Program-made: the position numbers and the translations under genes
Part shown: positions 20,406 through 28,461 of the stretch, piece by piece
Layout: each line of letters opens with the position of its first letter
Numbering within the stretch: position 1 is the stretch's first letter
Notes under the pieces: generated by a model
Told to the model about the DNA's origin: nothing
Database searches by the model: none
What the model saw: the letters and a program-made list of their open reading frames with translations, nothing else
NCBI GenBank assembly: GCA_028284805.1
Contig: JANQQZ010000102.1
Coordinates: 1-64,000 of the forward strand
Origin: Phycisphaerales bacterium
Lineage (GTDB): Bacteria; Planctomycetota; Phycisphaerae; Phycisphaerales; UBA1924
Direction: 5' to 3'
DNA: 64,000 nucleotides

Positions 20406-20655
20406 CGAGCGCACGCTCGCACACGGGCTTGAGAGACGCCCAGTCGGCCTCGGGGAGCTTGTTCACCGAGACCCACCCGCCGTTGACGAGCACGGCCCGG
20501 ACGCTCCCAGAAGCGAAGATCGGTTCCGCGACCGGGTCGCCCGCCGCGTCCTCGGGCGAGAGGAACGACCGGGGGCGGTCGGAGATCGCCCGATCGAGGA
20601 TCAGCTTGAGCGCGTCGGGGTTCGGTGTGGATTCGTAGCGGAGAACGCGCGCCAT
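20392..20655 (-). CDS. Nfu/NifU N-terminal domain protein
   Basis: An 87-residue protein made only of the Nfu N-domain: 'RYESTPNPDALKLILDRAI' opens it, and 'IFASGSVRAVLVNGGWVSVN' and 'LPEADWASLKPVCERAL' complete the fold. It lacks the C-terminal CxxC iron-sulfur scaffold half, so it cannot bind a cluster like full Nfu. Stand-alone N-domains of this kind are common in bacteria and may act in protein interaction during cluster delivery. Its overlap with mutY, which encodes an iron-sulfur enzyme, is suggestive. It is divergent from cdaA with 43 bases between starts. Confidence 0.85.
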   Translation of the reverse strand: MARVLRYESTPNPDALKLILDRAISDRPRSFLSPEDAAGDPVAEPIFASGSVRAVLVNGGWVSVNKLPEADWASLKPVCERALDALG

Positions 20656-20698
20656 GCCCGGAGCGTATGGCGCGCCGACGCCGTAGACTCGCGTCGAC

Positions 20699-21616
20699 GT
20701 GCACCAGTTCACCGGCATCAACGACCTGCTCAACCGGCTCGGCGCCTACCCGTGGTGGGAGGTGCTGGCCGAGCTCGTGGTCATCTGGCTCGTGGTGTTC
20801 GTGGTCTTCCGCTTCGTGCAGGGCACCCGGGCCGCTGGGGCCCTCAAGGGCATCCTCGTCGTGATCGTGCTCGTCTCGCTCGGGGCGAGGATCATCTCGG
20901 GCGAGTCGTTCGCGAGGCTCGCGTTCCTCTACGACCGCTTCCTGGGGGTCGCGGCGATCGCGCTCATCGTTATCTTTCAGCCCGAGCTCCGGCGCGCGGT
21001 GATCCGCCTGGGCGAGACGCCCTTCTTCCGTCAGACCCCCAAGGACATCGAGTACGTCGTCGACCAGACGGCCGAGGCGTGCGCGTATCTGTCCAAGGCC
21101 AAGTTTGGCGCCATCATCGTGGTCGAGCGTCAGGTCGGGCTCGAGGGCCTGACCGAGGGCGGCACCCCCCTGCGCGCCGAGCTGACCGCGGGTCTGCTCC
21201 AGACGATCTTCTACCCGGGTACAGCGCTGCACGATCTCGCGGTGATCGTGCGGGGTCGGGTCGTGCACGCCGCGGGCGTGCAGCTGCCGTTGGCCGACCC
21301 GCAGGAGATGCCCGATCCCTCGCTGGGCTCGCGTCACCGCGCCGCGGTCGGCATCACCAAGGAGTGCGACGCGCTCGTGATCGTGGTCAGCGAGGAGACG
21401 GGCCTGCTCCGCCTTGCCGAGCGAGGCAAGCTCAGCCCGGGCTTCACGCCAGGCGTCTTCCGAGCGCAGCTCCGGGCCCGACTCGAGCGCAACCCCGAGC
21501 TCGCCGAGGACGAGTCCGCAGGACGCGAGGAGGAGGACCACGTCACGCTCGAGGGCACGATCGGCGATGAGCCGGAAGCGAACGACGGCACCGCGGAGCG
21601 GGAGGAGCGGGCATGA
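20699..21616 (+). CDS. cdaA: CdaA-type diadenylate cyclase (c-di-AMP synthase) with altered DGA motif
   Basis: A 305-residue membrane enzyme of the DisA_N/DAC family that joins two ATP into c-di-AMP. Three N-terminal helices (about residues 20-95) precede the catalytic domain. 'SKAKFGAIIVVERQVGL' and 'SLGSRHRAAVGITKECDA' (RHR at residues 212-214) are as expected. The DGA motif, normally LHDGAV, reads LHDLAV here (Asp179-Leu180-Ala181). The metal-binding Asp is kept, but Gly is replaced by Leu. The acidic C-terminal 50 residues are an extension. GTG start. It overlaps the YbbR-domain gene by ATGA, the conserved cdaA-cdaR arrangement. Confidence 0.9.
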   Translation: MHQFTGINDLLNRLGAYPWWEVLAELVVIWLVVFVVFRFVQGTRAAGALKGILVVIVLVSLGARIISGESFARLAFLYDRFLGVAAIALIVIFQPELRRAVIRLGETPFFRQTPKDIEYVVDQTAEACAYLSKAKFGAIIVVERQVGLEGLTEGGTPLRAELTAGLLQTIFYPGTALHDLAVIVRGRVVHAAGVQLPLADPQEMPDPSLGSRHRAAVGITKECDALVIVVSEETGLLRLAERGKLSPGFTPGVFRAQLRARLERNPELAEDESAGREEEDHVTLEGTIGDEPEANDGTAEREERA

Positions 21617-22632
21617 GGTCGGGCGTGCTTGGCAAGATCCGGACCGCGGTCGTGGTCACGATGCTCTCGGTGCTCGTGTGGGTCGTCGCCGAGGGCGAAA
21701 GCCTGGCGAGCGAGCGCCTCGAGGTGCAGACCGCGATCACCGGGGACGAGTCTGCGCGCCTCGTGATGGTCATCGCGTCCGACGCGGTGTGGGCGGGGGG
21801 GGTCGTTCTCGAGCTCGAGGGCGGGGCGGCCTCGATCTCACGCGTGCGCGAGGCGCTCAGGACGGGCATCGAGTTGAGGCCCGGCATGGCGGGCATCCCG
21901 CTCGAGCCCGGGCGGCACACGGTCGAGCTCGCCGAGGCGGTGCGAGGATTGCCCGCGTTGGAGGGCTCGGGCATCACCCTCGGCGCGATCGAGCCCGAAC
22001 GCGTGGACGTGGAGATCGAACGCCTGCTCACCCGCGAGATCGACGTCACCCTCCGACTGCCAGAGGGCATGGCGGTTTCGTCGGTCGTTGCCGAGCCCCG
22101 GCGCGTGCGTCTGACGTACCCGAGCAGCGCGGCCTCCGCGGTCGATCAGGGCGTCGAGATCATCGCGGAGATCGCGCAGGACCAAGTCGAGGCGCTGCGA
22201 GTCGGGTCCCGGTCGACGATCCGTGATGTCCCGCTCGCGCTGCCCGATGTGCTCACCGGGAACCGCTTCGCCGCGATCGAGCCAGGCAGCGTGAGCGTGA
22301 TCGCCACGCTCGAGCAGCGCGAGGACTCCGTCACACTCGACGCCGTGCCCGTGCGGATCCAGCGACCGGCGTTCCAGGCCGAGCGGTGGGTCGTCAGTGT
22401 CGCAGAGACCGACCAGTTGCTCTCGGGCGTGGTGGTCACGGGCCCGAGCGACCTGATCGGGCGGATCCGCTCGAACGACCTCCGCGTCTTCGCGACGCTC
22501 AGCCTGACCCCCGACGATCTCGATGCCCGGATCACCGAGAAGGCGGTCACGTTCAGCGACCTCCCGACACCGCTGCGCTTCGAGGCGCCGAACCCGGTCG
22601 TTCGGCTCACGATCGAGCCGGCGGGGGAGTGA
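21613..22632 (+). CDS. YbbR-like domain protein, CdaR-type partner of CdaA
   Basis: A 339-residue protein with one N-terminal transmembrane helix ('AVVVTMLSVLVWVVAEGES') and an extracytoplasmic region built of YbbR-like repeats ('SVVAEPRRVRLTYPSS', 'DAVPVRIQRPAF', 'LLSGVVVTGPSDLIGRI'). In Firmicutes CdaR binds CdaA and modulates c-di-AMP synthesis. The same gene order and the 4-base overlap support that role here. GGAGGAG lies just upstream of the ATG. It lacks a downstream glmM, which often completes the cluster elsewhere. Confidence 0.85.
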   Translation: MRSGVLGKIRTAVVVTMLSVLVWVVAEGESLASERLEVQTAITGDESARLVMVIASDAVWAGGVVLELEGGAASISRVREALRTGIELRPGMAGIPLEPGRHTVELAEAVRGLPALEGSGITLGAIEPERVDVEIERLLTREIDVTLRLPEGMAVSSVVAEPRRVRLTYPSSAASAVDQGVEIIAEIAQDQVEALRVGSRSTIRDVPLALPDVLTGNRFAAIEPGSVSVIATLEQREDSVTLDAVPVRIQRPAFQAERWVVSVAETDQLLSGVVVTGPSDLIGRIRSNDLRVFATLSLTPDDLDARITEKAVTFSDLPTPLRFEAPNPVVRLTIEPAGE

Positions 22633-22691
22633 CACGTCGTTCTGAAATCGGGGCTGCGCGAGCATCGAGCACGATCAAGGAGCCATGAGCC

Positions 22692-23168
22692 ATGCGAGCC
22701 GATCCGACCGCCGAGCACGAATGGCTGATGCAGCTGGTGGGCGAGTGGACCAGCCGGGCTGCGTGTGTGATGCCCGGCGGCATAACCGACACCACGGAGG
22801 GCCGCGAGGTGGTCCGCGCGATCGGCGAGGTCTGGGTCGTCGGCGAGGGAACGGGGCCCATGCCCGACGGTCCGGACATGACCAGCGTCATCACGCTCGG
22901 CTACGACCCGATGAAGCAGAAGTACGTCGGCAGCTGGATCGGTTCACCCATGGCGCAGCTCATCGTCTACGAGGGCACGCGCGAGGATGACACGCTCACG
23001 CTCGATTGCGAAGGGCCCGCCTTCGAGGATCCGTCGAAGCTCGCGACCTACCAGGACATCATTGAGATCCGCAGCCCGAACGAGCGTGCGCTGATCTCGC
23101 AGATCAACAAGCCCGACGGCACATGGGACCGGTTCATGGAAGTGACCTACCAGCGAGTCTCCGGTTGA
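22692..23168 (+). CDS. DUF1579 family protein
   Basis: A 158-residue soluble protein. The order 'EHEWLMQLVGEWTSRAAC', 'REVVRAIGEVWVVGEGTG', 'SVITLGYDPMKQKYVGSWI' and 'TYQDIIEIRSPNERALISQ' is characteristic of DUF1579, a lipocalin-like beta-barrel family with no known substrate. AAGGAG lies 9 bases upstream of the ATG. The gene ends 10 bases before a convergent gene and is not obviously part of the c-di-AMP operon, which stops 59 bases upstream. Confidence 0.85.
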   Translation: MRADPTAEHEWLMQLVGEWTSRAACVMPGGITDTTEGREVVRAIGEVWVVGEGTGPMPDGPDMTSVITLGYDPMKQKYVGSWIGSPMAQLIVYEGTREDDTLTLDCEGPAFEDPSKLATYQDIIEIRSPNERALISQINKPDGTWDRFMEVTYQRVSG

Positions 23169-23178
23169 TGAGGCCCGG

Positions 23179-24033
23179 TCAGACGAATGCTCGCGCGATC
23201 CGGTCCACCGACGCCCCGTACCCGCCGCCGAACAACGCCGCGTGCACGAGCAGCGGGTACAGCTGGTAGAGCTCCCGGCGCCACTCCCAGAACGCGCCAT
23301 CGATCGGGTGCACCTCGCGATAGGCCTCCCAGAACGCGGGGCCAACGCCGCCCATGAGGTCGATGAACGCGAGCTCGACCTCACGGTCGGCGTAGTGCAC
23401 CGCTGGATCGATGAGCGCCGCTGGCGTGCCGCGATCCCAGAGCACGTTGCCCGACCACAGATCGCCGTGGATCAGCGCGGGCGGATTCGGTTTCGGCACG
23501 AGCTCGGTCAGCCCCTCGCACAGACGCGTCAGGCGATCGCGGCATCCCTCGGGCAGCGCCCCGCTCCGCTCCGCGCGATCCCCCATCGGCGCGAGGCGTT
23601 GGTGGGCGTAGAACATCGCCCAGTCGTCGCTCCACGGGTTGGGCTGGTCTATCGGCCCGATCAGCGTGTCGCGCTCCAGCCCGTAGCGGTCGCTCGTGTG
23701 CACGTGCAGATCGGCAACGATCCGCCCGAGTTCTGCCTCACCCTCGGCTGAGCGCCGCCCGTCGTTCTCGATGAACTCCATCGCCAGCAGCTGGGATTCG
23801 GCGTGGACCACCTCGGGCGCGCGCACGCCTGCTGCCCGGAGCCGGTCGAGCATGAAGCCCTCTCGATCCAGCTTCGCGTCCGCGCCAGAGTCGAGCTTGA
23901 TGACCAGGTCTGGAGACTCGGCAAACCGCGCCCGGTAGACCTCGGCGACGCACCCGCCCGAGAGGGGCGACAGCGACACAGGCACCCGCCCCAGAGCGGT
24001 CTCGACCCGTGCCATCGCTCGCCGCATCGCCAT
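23179..24033 (-). CDS. Fructosamine kinase family protein
   Basis: A 284-residue aminoglycoside-phosphotransferase-fold kinase of the fructosamine-3-kinase family, which phosphorylates sugar adducts on glycated proteins or small molecules so that they decompose. Markers are the N-lobe 'LSPLSGGCVAEVYRARF' and Lys in 'DLVIKLDSG', the catalytic loop 'LIHGDLWSGNVLWD', the metal Asp in 'ALIDPAVHYADREVELAF', and the C-terminal 'LYPLLVHAALFGGGY'. Length and motif spacing are normal. It converges with the DUF1579 gene; upstream lies tRNA-Asn in the same direction. Confidence 0.9.
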   Translation of the reverse strand: MAMRRAMARVETALGRVPVSLSPLSGGCVAEVYRARFAESPDLVIKLDSGADAKLDREGFMLDRLRAAGVRAPEVVHAESQLLAMEFIENDGRRSAEGEAELGRIVADLHVHTSDRYGLERDTLIGPIDQPNPWSDDWAMFYAHQRLAPMGDRAERSGALPEGCRDRLTRLCEGLTELVPKPNPPALIHGDLWSGNVLWDRGTPAALIDPAVHYADREVELAFIDLMGGVGPAFWEAYREVHPIDGAFWEWRRELYQLYPLLVHAALFGGGYGASVDRIARAFV

Positions 24034-24074
24034 TCACCCCCGGGCGCACGACGATGCGCCTCTGCGCACGAAAC

Positions 24075-24097
24075 GGCCCACGCACAGCGCGTGGGCC
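24075..24097 (-). terminator. Hairpin terminator downstream of tRNA-Asn
   Basis: A perfect 9-bp stem (GGCCCACGC / GCGTGGGCC) with a 5-base loop lies 8 bases after the tRNA 3' end on the minus strand. It is followed by GTTTCG, a short U-rich tail. It should end the tRNA transcript before the kinase gene. Confidence 0.65.
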
Positions 24098-24104
24098 TTC
24101 GAAG

Positions 24105-24177
24105 CTCCCCGAGCTGGACTCGAACCAGCAACCTAGCGGTTAACAGCCGCTCGCTCTACCAATTGAGCTATCGGGGA
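24105..24177 (-). tRNA. tRNA-Asn (GTT)
   Basis: A 73-base cloverleaf. The acceptor stem TCCCCGA pairs with TCGGGGA, the D-arm is 'AGCTCAATTGGTAGAGC', the anticodon loop CTGTTAA gives anticodon GTT, and the T-loop is TTCGAGT between GCTGG and CCAGC. The discriminator is G; CCA is not encoded. Confidence 0.96.
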
Positions 24178-24321
24178 ATCTGTTGTCGCCCGCCGCCACC
24201 AAGGCGGACGGGCCTGAAATCTACCCCGGGACGGCCCCCGGTCAAGCGGATCAGCCGAATTCGCGCGGCCTGCCGGTCCGGATGCGTCGGTGGAGGCCGC
24301 ACAGGCCGCCCGATCATGCCC

Positions 24322-25056
24322 TCAGGCGGGCGTCGGGAAGCCGCCCCCGCCCGCACCGACGATGCCCTTGAGGTCCTTCCGGACCTTGTCGAGCATGTTC
24401 CAGTAGAGCACGAGGGCGATCAGCGGGCCCACGATCAGCAGAGCACCCACGGTGTAGAGCACCGGGCCGAGCCACATGAGCGTCTTGGAGCGCTTGTAGA
24501 CCGCCTCGTTCGGCAGCCTGGGTGCGAGCCACTTGACGTAGAGCATCTGGGCGAAGAAGGCGACGATGCCCGCGATGCCCGCGACCAAGCCGATACCGAT
24601 CAGCATGATCCCCGCAAGCAAAGCGGCACCGGTGATCCACGCGAGGAGATAGAGCACGAAGCTGAGGGCCGAGGCCACGACGTTGATCGCGATGCAGACC
24701 CGCACGACCTGGCGGGCGCTGCCGCCCGCGTGCTCACCCGTCAGACGTGGATCCGACTCGCTGAAGAGCCACCACCCGTACGCGATCACCAGACCGATGG
24801 CGAAGCTGATCATCTGCAGCCCGACATCGAGTGGTGTGATCGCCGGCGCGGTCGCCGGCTGCCCGCCAGTCGACGCGAGCCTAACAGCGACACTGATGAT
24901 CACCATAATGATCATCGCGATGATGCCGTTCAGGACGAAGCTCACACCCTTGAGCAGGGTCTGCTGATAGGCGGGGTCGCTGTTCCTGAGCAGGAAGGTG
25001 TCGTCAGCCGCGCTGGTGGTCGGAGTCGTGGGCGGGTTCGCCTGGTCGTGGTCCAT
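24322..25056 (-). CDS. Four-helix hypothetical membrane protein
   Basis: A 244-residue protein with a Pro/Thr-rich cytoplasmic start and about four or five transmembrane segments ('GIIAMIIMVIISVAVRL', 'MISFAIGLVIAYGWWLFSES', 'LSFVLYLLAWITGAALLAGI', 'VLYTVGALLIVGPLIALVLY'). Two loops are conserved-looking: 'SDPRLTGEHAGGSARQVVR' and 'FAQMLYVKWLAPRLPNEAV'. I do not recognise a family. The ATG chosen begins 'MDHDQANPP'; an upstream in-frame extension has no membrane or signal features. It sits 34 bases after the acyltransferase and may be co-transcribed with it. Confidence 0.75.
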   Translation of the reverse strand: MDHDQANPPTTPTTSAADDTFLLRNSDPAYQQTLLKGVSFVLNGIIAMIIMVIISVAVRLASTGGQPATAPAITPLDVGLQMISFAIGLVIAYGWWLFSESDPRLTGEHAGGSARQVVRVCIAINVVASALSFVLYLLAWITGAALLAGIMLIGIGLVAGIAGIVAFFAQMLYVKWLAPRLPNEAVYKRSKTLMWLGPVLYTVGALLIVGPLIALVLYWNMLDKVRKDLKGIVGAGGGGFPTPA

Positions 25057-25090
25057 GCCCGCAGCATACAGCACCCTTGCAGAGCGTGTG

Positions 25091-26389
25091 CTAGGACGCG
25101 CTGCCTGTTGCGGTGCCATGACCACGGGAACGCCTCGTGGGCGAGGCGACTGCCTGCCACGCCCGCCCAAGACCTTGGCCGAGCTTGCGGGGCCACTGCG
25201 GGTCCATCGTCGGCCGCTCGATCAGTGCGAACATGAGCATGGACACCGCGATCGTGCCCAGCGTCGCAACGATCACAAACAGCACCAGATCAAACACGCG
25301 CGCCTCGGGGGCGGCGATCCGTTCCCACAGGGGCCACGCTGTGCGCATCAGGAAGAAGTGCCACAAATAGATCGAGTAGCACATGCCGCCGAGGATGACG
25401 ACGGGTGTCCAGCGGAAGAACCGGCGGATCAGCCCGCCGCGGAACACGGCCACGAAGCCGGTCATGATCAGCCACGGCGCCGTCTGCGCCGGGTACAGAC
25501 CGAGCCCGTACACACCGAACGTTGCCAGCAGGCAGAACGTCCCGAGCGCGTCCCAGATCAGCAGCCTTGCTGGGTTCGAAGACGCGCCCAGCGGCCCGCC
25601 CAGGCCCAGCGCTCTCGTGCGGTACAGGTCGGCCAGCAGCATCCCGGCCATGAAGTAGCCCATCTGGTGGATGACCGTTCGGCCCCAGATCGGAACCTCC
25701 TTGCCGAACACGATCGAGAACCCGAGGATGCCCGCGATGAGCACGCCCCGACGCACGAGCGTGTTCTTCAACGTGTACACGAACGCCAGCAGGGGCATGA
25801 GCAGGTAGAACTGCACCTCCACCTCGAGCGACCACGCGACGGCAAGCACCGCGTCCGACCATTCCTGGTTGGTCGCCTGCATGTAGAAGCCGTGCACATA
25901 GAAAAGCGACGCGAGCAGGTTCGGCAGCTTGTCCAGCGAGCCCGTTTGCAGCACGATGACGGCAAAGGCGATCAGGAGCGCCGCGAAGAACGGGGGCTCG
26001 AGCCGTGTCACGCGTCGCTTGAGATACTTCCACAGCGAGACCGGCTTCCCGTCGTTCTTCGACTCGGCGAACGGCAGCGCCAAGATAAAGCCCGAGATCA
26101 CAAAGAACACGGGCACGCCGTAGGAGCCGGTAAACAGAATGGTGTCGAGCAGCCCGCCAACCTCGCCGACTTGCAGTTCGAGGTTCTGCCGGAACGTCCA
26201 AGCGGCATGGAACAGCACGACGCTCACGATCGCGACGGATCGCAGGCCATCGATCTCGGGGATCACCTGCCGACCAGACGTACGCCGCGACAGATAGCGC
26301 GATAGCACACCCCGAGATGGCTCAGTGGTTCCCCCCACGACGAACGCTATGTTGCCCGGCCCTCTCCAGACCGTGGTCAGCGGAGGCAT
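25091..26389 (-). CDS. Acyltransferase family 3 membrane protein
   Basis: A 432-residue integral membrane O-acyltransferase that modifies surface polysaccharide or lipid. The family's first motif is 'IPEIDGLRSVAIVSVVLFHA' (Arg and catalytic-type His near residue 61). It is followed by 'GVPVFFVISGFILA', 'YLKRRVTRLEPPFFAAL', 'VAWSLEVEVQFYLLMPLLAF' and the late 'YSIYLWHFFLMR'. About ten helices are present. The protein has an N-terminal extension of some 40 residues before the first motif. Acceptor and donor are not determinable from sequence; no polysaccharide cluster lies nearby. Confidence 0.9.
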   Translation of the reverse strand: MPPLTTVWRGPGNIAFVVGGTTEPSRGVLSRYLSRRTSGRQVIPEIDGLRSVAIVSVVLFHAAWTFRQNLELQVGEVGGLLDTILFTGSYGVPVFFVISGFILALPFAESKNDGKPVSLWKYLKRRVTRLEPPFFAALLIAFAVIVLQTGSLDKLPNLLASLFYVHGFYMQATNQEWSDAVLAVAWSLEVEVQFYLLMPLLAFVYTLKNTLVRRGVLIAGILGFSIVFGKEVPIWGRTVIHQMGYFMAGMLLADLYRTRALGLGGPLGASSNPARLLIWDALGTFCLLATFGVYGLGLYPAQTAPWLIMTGFVAVFRGGLIRRFFRWTPVVILGGMCYSIYLWHFFLMRTAWPLWERIAAPEARVFDLVLFVIVATLGTIAVSMLMFALIERPTMDPQWPRKLGQGLGRAWQAVASPTRRSRGHGTATGSAS

Positions 26390-26438
26390 TCACGAGATCA
26401 TCACACTTTGTGGCAGCCTGGCACGTCCGAGAAGCCCT

Positions 26439-26460
26439 CGCGTGGGATCCGGATCACGCG
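26439..26460 (-). terminator. Candidate hairpin terminator after the photolyase gene
   Basis: A 22-base inverted repeat (CGCGTGG ... TCACGCG) with a GATCCGGATC centre lies 9 bases beyond the photolyase stop on the minus strand. There is no U-tract, so termination strength is uncertain. Confidence 0.35.
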
Positions 26461-26469
26461 TGCCTGTCG

Positions 26470-27939
26470 TTAGATGACCCGAACCTCTCCGAGTTCGCGG
26501 TACCGCTTGAAGGCCTCGATCGCACGCTCGCGCGTGCCCTTGAGGTCGACGATCGGCTCTGGATAGAGGTCGCTCGCGAACAGCCCGCCCGTGCGCGCGT
26601 GCGGATCGTGAATCTGCTTGGCGTCAAGCTCGGCAAGCTCGGGAACATAGGTCCTGATGTAGTCGCCCTCAGGGTCGTGTCGCTCGGATTGGCTGATCGG
26701 GTTGTAGACACGGAAGTAGGGCGCGGCGTCGGTGCCCGTGGAGCTGGACCACTGCCAGCCGCCGTTGTTCGAGCCGAGGTCGCCGTCGACGAGCTTCTGC
26801 ATGAAGTACCGCTCGCCCAGGCGCCAGTCGAGCAAGAGGTTCTTGGTGAGGAACATCGCGACGATCATCCGGCAGCGGTTGTGCATCCAGCCTGTGGTGT
26901 TGAGCTGTCGCATCGCGGCATCGACGATCGACACACCCGTGCGCCCCTCGCACCATGCGGCGAAGTGCTCGTCGTTGTTGTTCCACTCGAAGCCGTCGTA
27001 CTCCGTGTTGAAGTTGCGGTTCTTGCACACGCGCGGGAAGCCGACGAGCAGGTGCTGGTAGAACTCGCGCCAGATGATCTCGCTGACGTAGTGCGTGATG
27101 CCCGCGTTGCCCTTCCAGAAGTCGTGCCGGTTCTGATCCAGGCAGGCGTGCACGATCTGGCGCGGGCCGATGCAGCCCATCGTCAGGTAGGGGCTGAGCG
27201 AACTGGTGCCGTTGATTGCGGGCGAGTCGCGCCTGTCCTTGTAGCCGCGGATGCCCGCCTCGAGAAAATGTTCGAACCGCTCCGTCGCGTGCGCCTCGCC
27301 TCCGGGCCAGAGATCGGGGCGTGTCGCGTGCTCGGGCGCAAAGTCGAAGCCCCAGGTCTTCCACTCGCCCGGCTCTGGGATCGGGTCCGCCTCGCACACC
27401 ATCGCGTCGCAGGGCGGGGGCGCGGGGAGCACCTCGGGGGTCTCCTCGTCCCACCGCGCGTAGAGCCGCTTCTTGAAGGGTGTGAAGACGCTGTACCACT
27501 TGTCTTCCTTCGTGCGGATCTGTCCGGGCTCGTAGAGGACCTTGTTGGTGTGCCGATGCACAGCGATGTCCGCGTCCCCGAACGCGTCCGCGACCCACTG
27601 GTCACGCTTGCGTTCGTTGACCTCGTACTCGCGTCCCATGTGCAGCTCGTCGATGCCTAGCTCGGTCGCGAGCGCAAGCAACGCGCCGGGCACGCCCTCG
27701 AACCTCGGCGTGACGACGATCTTCAGGGGCACGTTCAGTTCTACCAGCGACGCCCGGAGCTCGAGCAGGCATCGGCGGATGAAGTCGGCCTTCATCGGGC
27801 CCCAGTCGTGCTCGCGCCACTGGTCTGGGCAGATGGTGAAGACACCGACAACACCGTCGTCGGACCTCTGCCTCGCGTGCCACACCGCGTCGTTGTCGCC
27901 CACGCGCAGATCGGAGCGGAACCAGACCATCGTTCTCAT
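26470..27939 (-). CDS. phr: Deoxyribodipyrimidine photolyase (class I CPD photolyase)
   Basis: A 489-residue blue-light DNA repair enzyme. The N-terminal Rossmann antenna domain starts 'MRTMVWFRSDLRVGDNDAVW'. The FAD-binding helical domain contains 'SPYLTMGCIGPRQIV', 'EIIWREFYQHLL', 'GVSIVDAAMRQLNTTGWMHN', 'RCRMIVAMFLTKNLLLDWR' and 'DLGSNNGGWQWSSSTGTD', which matches E. coli PhrB-type enzymes more closely than DASH cryptochromes. The Trp residues of the electron-transfer chain region are present. Its start overlaps the stop of the upstream 4-helix membrane protein by 4 bases, so the two form a small operon. Confidence 0.95.
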   Translation of the reverse strand: MRTMVWFRSDLRVGDNDAVWHARQRSDDGVVGVFTICPDQWREHDWGPMKADFIRRCLLELRASLVELNVPLKIVVTPRFEGVPGALLALATELGIDELHMGREYEVNERKRDQWVADAFGDADIAVHRHTNKVLYEPGQIRTKEDKWYSVFTPFKKRLYARWDEETPEVLPAPPPCDAMVCEADPIPEPGEWKTWGFDFAPEHATRPDLWPGGEAHATERFEHFLEAGIRGYKDRRDSPAINGTSSLSPYLTMGCIGPRQIVHACLDQNRHDFWKGNAGITHYVSEIIWREFYQHLLVGFPRVCKNRNFNTEYDGFEWNNNDEHFAAWCEGRTGVSIVDAAMRQLNTTGWMHNRCRMIVAMFLTKNLLLDWRLGERYFMQKLVDGDLGSNNGGWQWSSSTGTDAAPYFRVYNPISQSERHDPEGDYIRTYVPELAELDAKQIHDPHARTGGLFASDLYPEPIVDLKGTRERAIEAFKRYRELGEVRVI

Positions 27940-28376
27940 CGCGGAGATTCCAGGAGAGGGTACAAGAGGAGCAGCGCGATCACGCCCCGCGCAGACCAGA
28001 GCAGCGTACGGGCCCAGTTGCTCGCGACGAGTCTGCGGTGGACCGCCGGGTCGAACGACTCGGTCAGCCTCGCGTGCAGGGGGACCTGCACCGCGAAGGT
28101 CGAGAGCCACACCAGAGCAAGCAGCGCCGCGCCGCCCCAGGCCAGCGGCGTGCCGACGACCCACGCGACCGCGCCCGCGGCAAAGAGCTCGAGGAACATC
28201 GCCGGCGCGACGATCCAGGTGATCCGCCCCATGTGCGATCGCTGGTACGCCGCGTACCCGCGCTCGCCGACGCCCGCAAACAGCGGATAGTGAACCACCT
28301 GCACCGTCCAGATGAGGCCGACCAGGAACCATGTCGCGGCAGCGTGGACCAGGAGCAGGAGGGTTTCGGGCGTCAC
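27936..28376 (-). CDS. Four-helix membrane protein co-transcribed with photolyase
   Basis: A 146-residue protein with four predicted membrane helices ('LLLLVHAAATWFLVGLIW', 'APAMFLELFAAGAVAWVVG', 'AALLALVWLSTFAVQVPLH', 'RGVIALLLLYPLLES'). The stretch 'QVVHYPLFAGVGERGYAAY' and 'RRLVASNWARTLLWSARG' recall DUF1772-like membrane proteins, but I am not certain. It precedes and overlaps phr by ATGA, so expression is coupled with DNA photorepair. A functional connection is unknown. Confidence 0.72.
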   Translation of the reverse strand: MTPETLLLLVHAAATWFLVGLIWTVQVVHYPLFAGVGERGYAAYQRSHMGRITWIVAPAMFLELFAAGAVAWVVGTPLAWGGAALLALVWLSTFAVQVPLHARLTESFDPAVHRRLVASNWARTLLWSARGVIALLLLYPLLESPR

Positions 28377-28461
28377 CCAGCCGGGTTCGACGCCCGCTCG
28401 CGACAGATTCGTCCGCAGGATGACGCTACCTCCCCACGCGTCGGGCGTACCTTCTGGTGCG

